Notes: a model not told the origin generated them from the sequence alone. A stretch of DNA of 64,000 nt from Aphrocallistes beatrix (GCA_963281255.1 OY725495.1:1178001-1242000), one strand, 5' to 3'. Shown: positions 44,457-56,096, numbered from the stretch's first letter. Numbers and translations are program-made.

Positions 44457-45643
44457 GGTTGGACTTTCCTATAATAGCTAACTTTTGACTTTTTCAATCG
44501 ATTCATTTAATTTTTTCAGTGCAGAATTGAATCGCAGAGTTATCTGCAAAACTGCATTAATAATTGAAATAATTAAAGAGATAAAAAATTTTTTTTAAAA
44601 ATTTTGTCATTTACAAGTAAGAAATCGGAAACAATATGCTTACAATCCATTAGAAACTTTTCAAATTCATTCATAAATCGATGATCTAACTAATGAACAG
44701 ACAGATTTTTGAAGTTTTGAAAATTGTTAAAAATTCAAACCAAACACCCGAGGAATTATATTTTTAGTAATTTTGACATTATTTTTTTCTTAATTCTCTT
44801 TTTATTTGTATTATCAAATTTCTGTCTGTTCATTATGTTCTACTCTTCGAGATCTATCAGAAACCGTTAAGTTTTCGTCCCTATGTTGAATTTACAAAAA
44901 GTTATCACCTTTATAATTGCTGAAAAAAAAGTTTCAGAAAATAGTATTTAGAAAATATTTATATATGTCCCTCAATTTCCATTAGTTTTAACTGTTTTGG
45001 AATATTAAATAACATGCAAATATCCTTATTCGACAACTTATAGCAGTACTTAACTTCAAAATATGGTATATCAAATTTTTTTCCATCAAAAGTGAGAAAA
45101 AATGGTCATTGCTGACTGGCCACCCAAAAATAACCACATTCGATAGTGTCCACCGGAATTCGAGATCAATACTTCTTCGAACCATGTCAGATCATCATTT
45201 TAATACTAAATTCGTGCTCAGCACTAAATTTCCAGCAATTTGATATATATATTGACCATATTTGGAGAAGTTTTTGGATGTCCGTGCATAGCAACTCCTA
45301 GAAAATTTTTCACATTCTTGGCCGTTGTTAGGAACCCGGAGCCAAGGAATTTCTCCAAATATGTCCAATATATATATCAAATTGCTGGAAATTTAGTGTT
45401 GAGCACGAATTTATCATTATGATGATCTGACATGGTTCAAAGAAGTTATGGATATGAGACAAAATGTGTCCTTTTATAGGCGACACCAGGTGGTACACGT
45501 GGCTCTAAGTGGCGAAATATTAGCATTCAAGTTCTAAAAATCAAAATTATTGTTTAGAACCCCTTTAGTTATCCTAAAATGGTTAAAAAGGACTTTTGGC
45601 ACATTTTTGATAAAAAACAAAATGCCCATAGGAAAGGCCAACC
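44457..45643 (+). mobile_element. Family B element, near full length
   Basis: GGTTGGACTTTCCTATAATA at the left, CATAGGAAAGGCCAACC at the right, TTAA at 44453-44456 and 45644-45647. The internal palindrome is centred near 45310. No transposase ORF. Confidence 0.85.
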
Positions 45644-45726
45644 TTAATCAGTGAGGCGCACAAAGGGCGCCTCCGGCAGACAAAGTGTCTGCCAGCCGCT
45701 CAGCGCAAACAAGCGAAGCGCACTTG

Positions 45727-46262
45727 TAATCAATATCTCTTGAAAAATCACAAAATTTATCAATTATTATATTTTTGATATATAATGGAGTTATATTGTT
45801 ATATTCGAAAAATGAATTTTCGAATCATAAAAAGGTGATAATGACGTCATAATTCCATGATGGGTTGACATTTTCGTCTGAGGTCAGAATATAGTGGAGC
45901 AATAGCCAAAACACTCACATGTCTAAAAGCAGCTTTCTGTGCCTGGTAGTTTCTTCGAGCCAGGCTCTATGAGAGGAGTCATTTGGCTAGGGCCTCGAGA
46001 TCCAAGGGGACCTCCACATCCTCTAAAGTCCCATAACCATGGCCGGCGGAAGCTCGTGAGAGGTGCGGCGGCCTTGAATTGTGATGACAATCATGATTAT
46101 CGCAGAGTCAAATAATTTTACATTACGGTCAATTTGAAGTGTTCGCAACCCCTCCCAAGCTCCCATATATATTATGATTATGTAGTATACTAGCTGCTCA
46201 ACTACGGAATCAAATAATGTTATATCATTCAATTTCTCCAATACTCTATTATAGCAACATTG
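45727..46262. repeat. Helitron fragment and undefined repeat
   Basis: 45730-45960 matches the Helitron interior in reverse (ATGACGTCATAATTCCATGA near 45840). At 46037 CATGGCCGGCGGAAG resembles the terminus of the hAT MITE at 55966. I see no gene. Confidence 0.45.
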
Positions 46263-46362
46263 TAATTATTGAAGATCAGCCGACTTGAACTCGGTACCAA
46301 ACACCTGTTTCCTGTGATCATGGCCAGCAATAAAGTCATTTGCAACATCCACAAGGTTGAGG

Positions 46363-46776
46363 TCATCGGTGAGGTTCTTGTGGATGTGTAAAAGCATTAA
46401 ATGGTTCAGACGGAAAGGTAAGGGTAATCGTCTTCAGCACGGAATCTTTGTGACACAGACTACATTCATGCTTAGAAAATTTTGCTGTGGCATCCTTCCA
46501 GTTAGAGCCAGTCGATATAAAAGTCGGTTCCAAGCAATGAGCAGATTGCAGGAGATTATTTTGGTAAGCAGTGACACACGTAAAACAGAAGGCAAGGTCT
46601 AGGTTTTCCTCGTAGTGCAGCCATGACCACCTGTCGAACCACTTCCGTTGAAACGAACGTTTCATCACTAAGGTATTTCCAAACTCACGTTTGGGAAAGC
46701 GAAAAGAGGAAGGTTGGTGCGGCTTGTCACCGATCGCCGGTGTTTGTAGTCGGCTATTGCCATCAAATGAAGCCAT
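46363..46776 (-). pseudogene. TTF/ZMYM-type zinc-finger N-terminus of a hAT transposase
   Basis: 137 codons from MASFDGNSRLQ include KPHQPSSFRFPKREFG, KRSFQRKWFDRWSWLHY and the cysteine segment AFCFTCVTAYQ, followed by FISTGSNWKDATAKFSKHE. This is the TTF-type zinc finger that precedes hAT catalytic domains in ZMYM1-like proteins; an I/F-SxGFxNWKxAxxxFxxHE segment is its best known part. The catalytic domain does not follow in any nearby frame, so this is a remnant. It is different from the hAT at 30.6-34.1 kb, which lacks precisely this domain. Confidence 0.75.
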
Positions 46777-47831
46777 CGCGCTAACTCAAATATATAACTG
46801 ATATTTCATCTTATTTTTCTTTTCATTTTATACTATTAGATCTAGATTGATTATTATTTGTCAATTTAGTATTGTATTGTTTCCTATTGCCCAAGATTTG
46901 GAAATATTGATCAATAGAAAACAAAACTAATTTGACAAATAAATAACAATCTAGATCTGGAAGAATGAATTGTAATTTGTATTTTGGTCGTATTTCTGGG
47001 GTTGAAAATAGGGTTTCGTTCCAGAACAATGTTCGTTATTCTGAGGTGGTCGCTAAGAGGGGTTCCGCTGTACATAATAAGTTTATATATACAGTGTCGT
47101 TGGAAGCTCCTCACAAGTGGGGGGGGCCATGGCCGCCTTGTCTGCCATTAACCTCTCCCAGCCGCACCCTTGCATATCTACTAGCCTCACCAGGCCTACC
47201 CATCAGATGCAAATGCACTTTCAATGTTTTGAAGCAAAAAATTATCACTGTTCAACTATCGGACAAAAGTATTTAAATGGACCGGAATGCTTAATATCAA
47301 TTGTGATATTGTACGAGAATTATATTTTTCATCGTTAATTATAGATTCTTTGGCACAGAAAAAGGCTAGAAAAGCATTTATCAATTAAAGCTTGTTTGTA
47401 TTCACATAATTACACATCTATTATCGAATGATATTTATCATCTTCTGTTTTCTTATATGTTAATTGTAGGCTACAATTCTAGCAAAGTGACCCTGGACTC
47501 TCTGATTCTCTCAGAGGCTCTGCTTCGATCAATAAGTTACAGATATATATATATATAAACATGAGGAGTTCAACAAAAATACATATCAATGATAAAATTG
47601 AATTATGCGCGTTCCTGGTAAAATGCGTTTTAATCCAGTGTTAAATTCCATTGTAGATATATTCCAACCCAAAAAACTGCAAGAAATTATTTTATTGCGC
47701 TTCTCCGGAGTATCATGAATAATACACGTATTAAAAGTATACCGAAATCACACTATCAGAAAGTGAATTGGCACAATCCCATCGTTGACTTGGGACTAGA
47801 TAAATCGCCGGTTTCGAAAAATGATATTTAA
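46777..47831. other. Region without a recognised gene
   Basis: AT-rich, with a terminus-like GTCGTTGGAAGCTCC and G run at about 47098-47130 and a short AT microsatellite at 47545-47560. Small frames here show no known motif. Confidence 0.45.
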
Positions 47832-48703
47832 GGTTGGTGCTTCCTTCCAGAACTAACTCAAAAAGTTTTCATTATTTTCTCTAGAAATTTTTTATGAAAA
47901 CTGTTCTCGATGTTTTTTACTCTACGACCTTTGTAACTAAAGATTCCTCCTTTGTAAAATTGATTTTTTTAAGTGCTAAAAACAGGCTACAAAGCAATTT
48001 TCTTCGGAAAGGCTTGATTTCCATTGGTTTTTACTGTATCCTAATATTAAATAACATCCAAACATCCTTAATCAATAACTTATAGTACTTAACTTCAAAA
48101 TATGGCATATCAAAAATTTTAACATCATGACACCTTCAAAAGTGTTAAAAAGTTGTCAGTTATGACTGGGGACCCAAAAATGACCATGTCCGATAGTATC
48201 CGCCGAAATCCCATGTCTATAACTTTATTTGACTTTGCCAGGTCTTTATTTACTACTGAATTCGTGCTGAGCACTAAATTTCCAGCAATTTGATATATAT
48301 ATTGACCATATTTGGACAATATTTGGTTGCCTGTTCCTAGCAACGGCCAGGAATGTGAAAAAATACCTGGCCGTTGCTAGGCACGGTCAAACAAAAATGT
48401 TTCCATATATGGTCAATATATAGATCAAATTGCTGGAATCTAGTGCTGAGCATGAATTCAGCATTAAAAAGATGATCTGGCACTGTTAAAAGAAGTTATA
48501 GCTGTTGTATATTTCGCATTTAAAATGTGTCGTTTTTAGAGCGACACCAGGTGATACTAGTGGCTCAAAGTGGAGAAATATTGGGGCTGGAGTTATAAAA
48601 ATCGGAAATAATGTTTATACCGCCTATAAGGATCTAAAAATGATAAAAAAGCAATTTAGACACATTTTTAGTAAAAACAAGTTTCCCATGGGAAACACCA
48701 ACC
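47832..48703 (+). mobile_element. Family B element, shortened and diverged
   Basis: Starts GGTTGGTGCTTCC after TTAA (47828-47831) and ends GGGAAACACCAACC followed by TTTA. The internal palindrome (CAACGGCCAGGAATGTG) is at about 48290-48430. Confidence 0.7.
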
Positions 48704-49014
48704 TTTACCGTTCAAATGATTGCTAATCATTTTTATTGTCATATTCGTCCTTAGCATCGAATTTCCGGCAATTTGATATATATATATTGACTTTATTTTT
48801 GAACAAAATTATTTTGGTCCTCTCTAGCAACGGCCTGGAAAGTTAAAATCCCGAGAAACCATATCGAGTGATCCTTGTTTTTCTCGTCTATGCTTGCTCA
48901 GCTCTTACTTCTTAATATAAATAGTGTAAATGTTAGTTTTAAAATGTCAAGCTTTGCGGTTGATGGCATAAATGCATTATTAATGGGAAATACATTTTAA
49001 CTAGGGTATTATAT

Positions 49015-49205
49015 AGTCCTTCCTAGTCTCAAAACTTTAATAATTTTATAATTTTTCTTAAGCCCAAATCGATAAAGAATATTTTGATGTAGGGTAAATT
49101 GGGTAATATTCGAAATTTTCACGCTCCTAAAACCTTTCGGACTTCATCATACGCCTAAAGAACATAGGTCTAAAGGAGTGTTTCGAATTCCTAGATAATT
49201 CCTTG
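49015..49205. repeat. Dispersed 170-190 bp repeat, copy 2 of 3
   Basis: Shares AATCGATAAAGAATATT, TAGGGTAAATTGGG and TTCACGCTCCTAAA with 28705-28872 and 49670-49860. Confidence 0.55.
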
Positions 49206-49403
49206 ATTTTAACATTAATGTAATATAAAAATGGAAAAATTTGATGGGATAGACAGATAAATACAGCCGACTGTTTAAACAGGACCACATCGGTTAAAGG
49301 ATATTTGGGCCGATTATTTAAGCGGAGAATCCTACTACCCGAAAATATTTTGTATTAACTTCTTTGTATGAGAAATATTCCAATCCTGACAAAAGTGGTT
49401 CCA

Positions 49404-49660
49404 TCAAGAGCAGTTAAGTCCTTGTTTCCCGCAGCTACATCTGTAATTTTTACAGCCAGTAGAACAGTTACAATGAATCATTCTCAGGAGTGCTTCGGGT
49501 GCAGAGATTGTGTCCACCATAACTGGGATTAGGCTTTTATCTTGGCAGCCCCATCCCCATTCAGTGACCTCCGTACCATCAGCCATGTCATTCACAACAT
49601 CACGGAAATAGCTCCTCAGAGAGTGAAATTTCGTGGCATAGGCTGTAGATAATACTGTAT
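49404..49660 (-). pseudogene. Cys-rich (CXC/tesmin-like) protein fragment
   Basis: The minus frame reads KFHSLRSYFRDVVNDMADG, TEVTEWGWGCQD and ends with APEALLRMIHCNCSTGCKN then YRCSCGKQGLNC and a stop. The C-x-C-x4-C-x4-C-x-C-x6-C spacing resembles a CXC (tesmin/TSO1-type) metal-binding half. Similar EWGW...CNCxxGC tails are common in repetitive animal proteins. No start or upstream domain is found. Probably a transposon-derived fragment. Confidence 0.5.
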
Positions 49661-49669
49661 CTCAAGTCG

Positions 49670-49860
49670 CGAAGACTGTCCCCAGGTTTTGCATCGCACC
49701 CCTACCCATAAATTTCCATACTCCTGAATCGATAAATAACATTATAATATAGAGTAAATTGGGAAATATTCGAAATTTTCACGCCCCTAAACATTTCTGG
49801 ACTTGAAATCATAAGCCTAAAGCGTCTCACGCTCCTAGATAATCCCTTGTTGTCAACAAT
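49670..49860. repeat. Dispersed 170-190 bp repeat, copy 3 of 3
   Basis: Contains AATCGATAAATAACATTATA, AGAGTAAATTGGG and ACGCTCCTAGATAATCCC, matching 28705-28872 most closely. Confidence 0.6.
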
Positions 49861-50014
49861 TATAAATCTCGGTGATAAAATAACAATATGATTTTTACAA
49901 GACTATAGCTGTGTAGTAACATAATGTATTACATAATATTAAGACTAGATGGGCACTACGAAAAGTCCATATACATATACGAAAAGTACGTACATTACAC
50001 CAAATGTCCGTTAA

Positions 50015-51183
50015 GGTTGGCCTTTCCTATAATAGCTAACTTTTGACTTTTTCAACTGATTCATTTAATTTTTCAGCTATCTGCAAAACTGCATTCATAA
50101 TTGAAATAATTAAAGTTTTTTTTAAAAAATTGGTCATTTTACAAGAAAGAAATCGGACACAATATGCTTAGAACCCTGCAGAAAAATTTCAAATTCTGTC
50201 ATAAATCCGTGATCTATCAAATGAACCGAGCTTTTTGAAATTTTGAAAATTGGTAAATTTCACATTAAAACACACCCGAAGAATGTATTTTTCAATAATT
50301 TTGACACTATTTTTCTCATAATTCGCTTTATATTCGTAATATCAAAAATCTGTCTGTTCTTTTTGTTTTATTCTTCGAGATCTATTAAAAACCATAGAGT
50401 TTTCGCTTTTATGTTGAATTTGCAAAAAGTTATCACACTTATAAGTGCTGAAAAAAAAGTCTCTGATAATAGGATTTAGAAAATATTTATATATATTACT
50501 CAATTTTCATTAGGTTCAATTGCTTTGTAATGTTAAATAACATGGAAATATCCTTAATCAACAACTTATAGCAGTATTTGACTTCAAAATATGGTATTTC
50601 AAAAGTTTTCACCCTCAAAAGTGTGAAAAACTGGTCATTCATCCTTGGCGACCTAAAAATAACCCCATCTGATAGTATCCGCCGGAATCCCCGATCAATA
50701 ACTTATTTCAAACATGCCAGATTGTCAAATGAATTCTGAATTCGTGTCCAGCATTGAATTTCCAGCAATTTGATATATATATTGACCATATTTAGAGAAT
50801 TTTTTGGTTGTCCGTGCCTAGCAACGGTCAGGAATTTTTTCACATTCCTGGGCATTGCTAGGAACCCGCGGCCACAAAATTCTCCAAATGTGGCCAATAT
50901 ATACATTAAATTGCTGGAATTTACTGCTGTGCACGAATTCAGCATCAAATGATGATCTGTAATTGTTGATAGAAGTTATAGATATGAGACATTTCGCTTC
51001 AAAAATGTGTCCTTTTTTGGGTGACACCAGGTGCTACAAGTGGCTCTAAGTGGCGAAATATTGGCATTGAAATTCTAAAAATCAAAATTAATTTTTAGAA
51101 CCCCTTTAGGGATCTAAAAATGATTAAAAAGGACTTTGGCAAATATTTGATGAAAAACAAAATGCCCCTAGGAAAGGCGAACT
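50015..51183 (+). mobile_element. Family B element
   Basis: GGTTGGCCTTTCCTATAATA at the left and GGAAAGGCGAACT at the right, with TTAA at 50011-50014 and 51184-51187. The palindrome lies around 50780-50920. No transposase. Confidence 0.85.
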
Positions 51184-51200
51184 TTAATATAAGGTTGAAT

Positions 51201-51877
51201 TAGGGTTGCCAGATGTCCGAGTTTGATCCGGACAGTCCGGGTTTCGAGCCATTTGTCCGGAGTCCGGGAATGGGATGAATTTGTCCGGGAGAATTTTTAG
51301 TTCTGTCCGACTACTCACTACTCAGGACTGTCAATATATTCTATCCGTATCTAAGTTATTTACGTAGTTAGCTATTGCTCTGCTGCAAACGTGTCACTCT
51401 CTAATATTTGAAGAAAGAGTGCAAGTTTGTGAAATTTGGATTATTACTGATTTGTAATGCTACCATAGTGTACGTATACTACTGAGTACTGACCCTTAAC
51501 TGCCTAACATGTTTCGTAATGAGTATACTTGGAATCTTCTTTTTGTTTCTGTGTTCAATGGCTTCAACGATGAATTATGATATGTAGATATGTAGTCACG
51601 TGGGTCAAGGGTCATTTTATGTGTCTTTGCAGCTCTGGTTTACAGTGAATTACCTATACATTCAAATTGTTATATCAAATTTTATTCTCTAAGATTATAG
51701 TTTACCCGCAATAACTAATAGACGAAATATAATTTATAATTTCTCTTGATTATTTATGTATTCTGTATATTTTGACGATAAGTTATTGATACAAATTTAA
51801 AATTAGATAACATTACAATAAGCATTTTTTTAGAGAATAAATTATGTCCGGGTTTGGCCTTTTGAAAATCTGGCCTA
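51201..51877. mobile_element. hAT-type MITE with perfect 8 bp TSD
   Basis: Starts TAGGGTTGCCAGATGTCCG and ends AAAATCTGGCCTA, flanked by GGTTGAAT at 51193-51200 and 51878-51885. TTGTCCGG motifs cluster at the left. Non-coding interior. Confidence 0.75.
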
Positions 51878-52119
51878 GGTTGAATATCAAAATTTTTTAT
51901 CATTATTTTATTTAACATCATTTTGAATGTCTAATTTTGGACACGATTTATTGAAATTCACAAGAATAGGAAATCTTTTTGGAAATCGTGTTCTGAATTC
52001 AATGATGCCCACATGAATTAATTATTAGTAGCTGTATGAATCGATCAAATTGCTAACATAAAAACTGTTAAAATCAAACAGTAAAGTTATTGGGGCGCAC
52101 GCATGTATAGCTGTACGCT

Positions 52120-52200
52120 CAGTCCTAACATTCTAAAACACTAAGGTAATGGCGCAAACCATTTTTTATGGACCATCGATTGGTTAAACGAGCAAAGTAA
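52120..52200. repeat. Truncated P-type element end
   Basis: CATTCTAAAACACTAAGGTAATGG at 52129 onward, read in parts, resembles the P-type end of 6662-9238 and 13291-15678 (CACTAAGGCAATGG and GATTGGTTAAA). It stops at the Helitron start at 52202. Confidence 0.5.
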
Positions 52201-52201
52201 A

Positions 52202-52946
52202 TCCTTACTATTGAAACTCGATTAATGTATATATATATGCAACGAATTGATCTAAGAAACTGCCGGGCACAGAAATTTTTGGCATGCGGGAGTCTTTTTG
52301 GCTATGGCTCCACTAATTTCTGAGTTCAGACGAAAATGTCGACACATCATGGAATTATGAGGTCATTGTCACCTTTTTATAATTGGAAATTTCAGTTTTT
52401 CGACTATAACTCAGCCATTTAGGTGATAGAAGGCTGGGATTTTAATAGAATACAAGCGCGCTTCGCTTGCTTGCGCTGTGCGGCTGGCAGACACTTCGTG
52501 TCCGCCGGAGGCTCCCTTTGGTCGCCTGAGGTTATATTGGTTAATTATAAGGGAGATAGCATCTCTAAATATGTTCATCTTAGTGTTAAAATCGATATCA
52601 CTCACAAAATCACCAAATTTGTCAATTTTAAAATTTTTGATGCGTAATGATGACGTCATAACAGAGTGATGAGTCATCATTTTTTGATGATAGTTGCATC
52701 ATATATGAGGTATGTTAGTATACATATTTTGTTAAAATTTCAGGCTTTTATCTCCTATAATGGATGAGTTATGTTCGAATAACTGTATTGCTTAACTTTT
52801 AAAAATGTGACAATGGCGTCATAATTCTATGATGAGTCGACATTTTGCTCTGAGCTTAGAACTTACTGGAGCCATAGCCAAAAGACTCTCATATGCCAAA
52901 AATCAGCTTTCTGTAACTGGCAGTTTCTTCAATCAATTCGTTACAG

Positions 52947-52977
<31 letters not shown>

Positions 52978-53088
52978 GATTTATCGAGTTTTAATAGTAA
53001 GGATCTATATTAATATATCTCACATATGATGCAACTATAATCAAAAAATGATGACTCATCACTCTGTTATGACGTCTTCATTACGGCC
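52202..53088 (+). mobile_element. Helitron-like element containing a reversed Helitron
   Basis: Starts TCCTTACTATTGAAAC at 52202. Its interior is interrupted at 52453 by a reversed copy (to 53003) and resumes with ATATCTCACATATGATGC. It is truncated near 53088 where family A sequence begins. Confidence 0.65.
52453..53003 (-). mobile_element. Helitron-like element, reversed, nested
   Basis: Runs from CAAGCGCGCTTCGC through the hairpin module (52470-52530) and two TGACGTCA-type sites to TTTTAATAGTAAGGA. It inserted between A and T of the outer copy. Confidence 0.75.
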
Positions 53089-53265
53089 GTTATGATATTA
53101 ACTATTGTATCTAAAATAGAATTGTAATCATTTTTTTTAAAAGATTGTTCAGATTCGACCATTTGTTCGTAAGTTATCACATATTATAGGTAAAGTTCGG
53201 ACATTATACCTCACTATTGTCCAGAAAGAGGTCAAAGTCAAATCTTAAAAACTATTGAAGATATA

Positions 53266-54578
53266 TCCTTACTATTAAAACTCGATTAATGTGTGTGTGT
53301 ATATACAGGGTGACCCATAAGTTCTGTTACAAGCTTCATTAGGTATAAAATTTCTTGTACTCAAACGATCTTAGTTATTATGGTCCTTAGAGATTGTAAT
53401 TCGAATATCCTCAATGATTTTAAAAGATTTTTCGATTCTATGACTTAGAAATGTGTTTTGTATGGTGAGTTTTGAGAGAAAAAAAATGTGTCCTGGACCG
53501 CAGCGAAAATCGTGAATCAGGCCCCACTGCTTCTGTAAAAAATGTCTTCATAATCGATGTCCCATGACGATTTAGCACCAGGTACCTTTCTTCGCCATAA
53601 AAAGATTTCATAAATCCACTGAATTCGTTATCAGAAACGAGAAAAAGTTATTCAGTCGCAGTTCAAATTAGGTACATTTTGCAAAATTCCCCAAAATGGC
53701 ACTTTTTTTCACATCACAGAAAAATATGATCCAAATGGTCTTCAAAATGCACTGATCTGAACATCTTATATCTCTACAAATTTAGAGTTCGCGAGGGAAA
53801 TGTGTGAGCTAATTTTTCCTAGAATTTGAAGACTCTGGGAAGATAACTTGAAAAGCAGTGGGGCCTGATTCACGATTTTCGCTGCGGTCCAGGACACATT
53901 TTTTTTTCTCAAAACTCACCATACAAAGCACATTTCTAAGTCATAGAATCGAAAAATCTTTTAAAATCATTAAGGATATTCGAATTACAATCTCTAAGGA
54001 CCATAATAACTAAGATCGTTTGAGTATAAGAAATTTTATACCTAATGAAGCTTGTAACAGAACTTATGGGTCACCCTGTATATATATATGTAACGAATTG
54101 ATTGGAGAAACTGCCAGGCGTAGAAAGCTGATTTTTGGCATGTGGGGGTCTTTTGGCTATGGCTCCAGTAAGTTCTGAGTTCAGAGCAAATGTCGACTCA
54201 TTATGGAATTATGACGTCATTGTCACATTTTTAGAAGTTAAGCAATACAGTTATTCGAGCATAACTCAGCCATTATAGGCTATAGAAGGCTAAAATTTTG
54301 ATAGAATCTGTATACTAACATGCAACACATATGATGCAACTATCATCAAAAATGATGACTCATCACTTTGTTATGACGTCATCATTACTCATCAAAATTT
54401 TAAAAATTGATAAATTTGGTGATTTTTCGTGCGATACCAATTATACAGTAGGACAGACGTATTTAGTGGTGTTATTTCCCTTATAATTAATCAATGTGAC
54501 CCCAGGCCCCCAAAGTGCGCCTCTGGCGGACACAAAGTGTCCGCCAGCCGCGCAACGCAAGCAAGCGAATCCCGCTTG
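53266..54578 (+). mobile_element. Helitron-like element with empty site, holding a Tc1 fold-back
   Basis: Starts TCCTTACTATTAAAAC and ends AAGCGAATCCCGCTTG. The flanks GAAGATATA and TAATCTATTATAATC are contiguous in family A at 30264-30300 and 3500-3525, so there is no duplication. The hairpin module is at about 54510-54578. Confidence 0.85.
53306..54078. mobile_element. Tc1-type fold-back element, near-perfect palindrome
   Basis: CAGGGTGACCCATAAGTTCT and its inverse at the right end, TA outside both. Arms of about 350 bp pair almost without interruption. It is inserted in the (TA)n tract of the Helitron. Same family as 37624-41040. Confidence 0.88.
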
Positions 54579-54599
54579 TAATCTATTATAATCTTAAAT

Positions 54600-55400
54600 G
54601 AAAGGATACGCCGCTACTGAACCTATATATATGCTAATATATAGGTTCAGTGGCGGTGTTAGAGGGGGGCGCAGCTGCGCCCCTTGATTAAATCATGTGC
54701 CCGCGCAGGATTTATAGGGTTATATTTACGAAATTTGTGATTTTAGTTCTATGTTATATGAGATTAAGTGAAATTTTGTGAAAGAAACAGGAACAATATA
54801 TTACTAAAGTCACATAACTAAAATAAACAGTTAAGTACCCGAATAATATCAGTATTTGTTTTCGGTTAGAGCACCGAATATTATCAGTATTTGTATTCGA
54901 TTAGAGTACCGAATATTATCAGTATTCGTATTCGGTTCAGGAACTATTCATGAATACTGATATTCGGTTCAATCGGTTTCAACCTTGATTAGAATGCTAT
55001 GGCTCAGTATATGAATTTAATATTCCCCAATCTGGAACTATAGCATCAACGTCAGAACATTGGATGAGAGAACAATTTAACGCAACCTGAGGGAGCCACA
55101 AGATTGATTTTAGGAAAATTATGAAAAATTGAAAGAAATAATATTTTGCGATATGATGGTACAATGAAGTGTGAATTAAAAGAATATGAATCTTCACATC
55201 TTTTCTCTATAGGGCCATTATGATGTTGGACATTTTCTGAATAAACATTATTGAGCAGAACTTCTAGGAACAAGATTCAATCATCCTTGGACATCCATTT
55301 TCGGATTCAGACCAAAATCTCGAAATTTTGAGTTACATATTGACCATGTATTGAAAACAAATTATTTGACAACGCAGGAATGTGAAAACATTCCATTCTC
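54600..55400. repeat. Hairpin and tandem repeats, no gene
   Basis: A palindrome with ACTGAACCTATATATATG and its inverse occupies 54611-54659, followed by GC-rich GGGGGGCGCAGCTGCGCCCC. About three units containing ACCGAATATTATCAGTATT (about 38 bp each) lie at 54846-54950. Bases 55000-55400 show nothing recognised. Confidence 0.55.
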
Positions 55401-55700
55401 TAATTTACAGATATAAAGGCCTTGTTACCGTTTAGTTTTGTTCCTCTTAGCATAAAAATCTCATATAGGATGAAATATATCGGATTCGCTAAAAATATCT
55501 CAAGATATAAGTAACAGCAATCGAAACCCCAAATCGGTTGAGTTTTCAACCACGTTGCATCGATTTCAATGTTACAAGACAAAGTATATGGGATAATGTT
55601 GCTATCCTGACTGATACCATATAATGCACTAATGATTGTGCAATTATATCGCGATCTACCTACTTCCTTTGAATCTTAGTACTTTAAACAGTCAATATTA
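55400..55700. repeat. Repeat related (inverted) to 63200-63420
   Basis: The segment around 55560-55680 (GATTGTGCAATTATATCGCG) corresponds in reverse to 63230-63310 (CGCGATATCATTGCACAATC). Diverged copies of an unassigned element. Confidence 0.5.
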
Positions 55701-55965
55701 TATATTACTATTTTAAGATCAAAGGTTTGGTAGTTAAGATGTAAAATCTCAAAACAAAAATCCCATCTTATGATTCTAGTTATTGCTTGATAAATTTTTT
55801 TTCAATTTATTATGCGTAATGATGACGTCATAACAGAGTGATAAGTCATCATTTTCGTCTGAGATCAGAACTTAGTGAAGCCTTAGACAAAAGACTCTCA
55901 CATGCCAAAAATTAGCTTTGTGTTTAGCATTTTCTTCAATCAATTCGTTAGTGATATATATATAT

Positions 55966-56090
55966 CAGGCCGGCGGAAGCAACTTTTTATTGGTCCGGCC
56001 AAAAGCAAATTTGCATATGAAAATGAGCCATAATGGCATAAAATTGGTCCGGACAAAGCCGGACCAGCCGGACCAGTTCCGCCGGCCCTG
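55966..56090. mobile_element. Short hairpin MITE (hAT-like ends)
   Basis: CAGGCCGGCGGAAGCAAC and the inverse CCAGTTCCGCCGGCCCTG lie in an AT microsatellite, so a TSD cannot be judged. The interior has ATTGGTCCGG motifs in both orientations. Confidence 0.6.
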
Positions 56091-56096
56091 TATATA

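Larger units (their letters stand above)
43637..45726 (+). mobile_element. Helitron-like element interrupted by a pogo MITE and a family B element
   Basis: Interior motifs start at 43641 (TATCTCTGTAACGAA) and the 3' hairpin module and CACTTG end at 45726. TGACGTCA occurs near 43768 and 44333. A pogo MITE (43878-44280) and family B (44457-45643, in the element's own TTAA) are inserted. A separate Helitron piece in reverse follows at about 45730-45960. Confidence 0.65.

Noticed and set aside
47040..47340. Short frames near the G run at 47120
   Set aside because: No motif, low-complexity region, overlapping frames of similar length.
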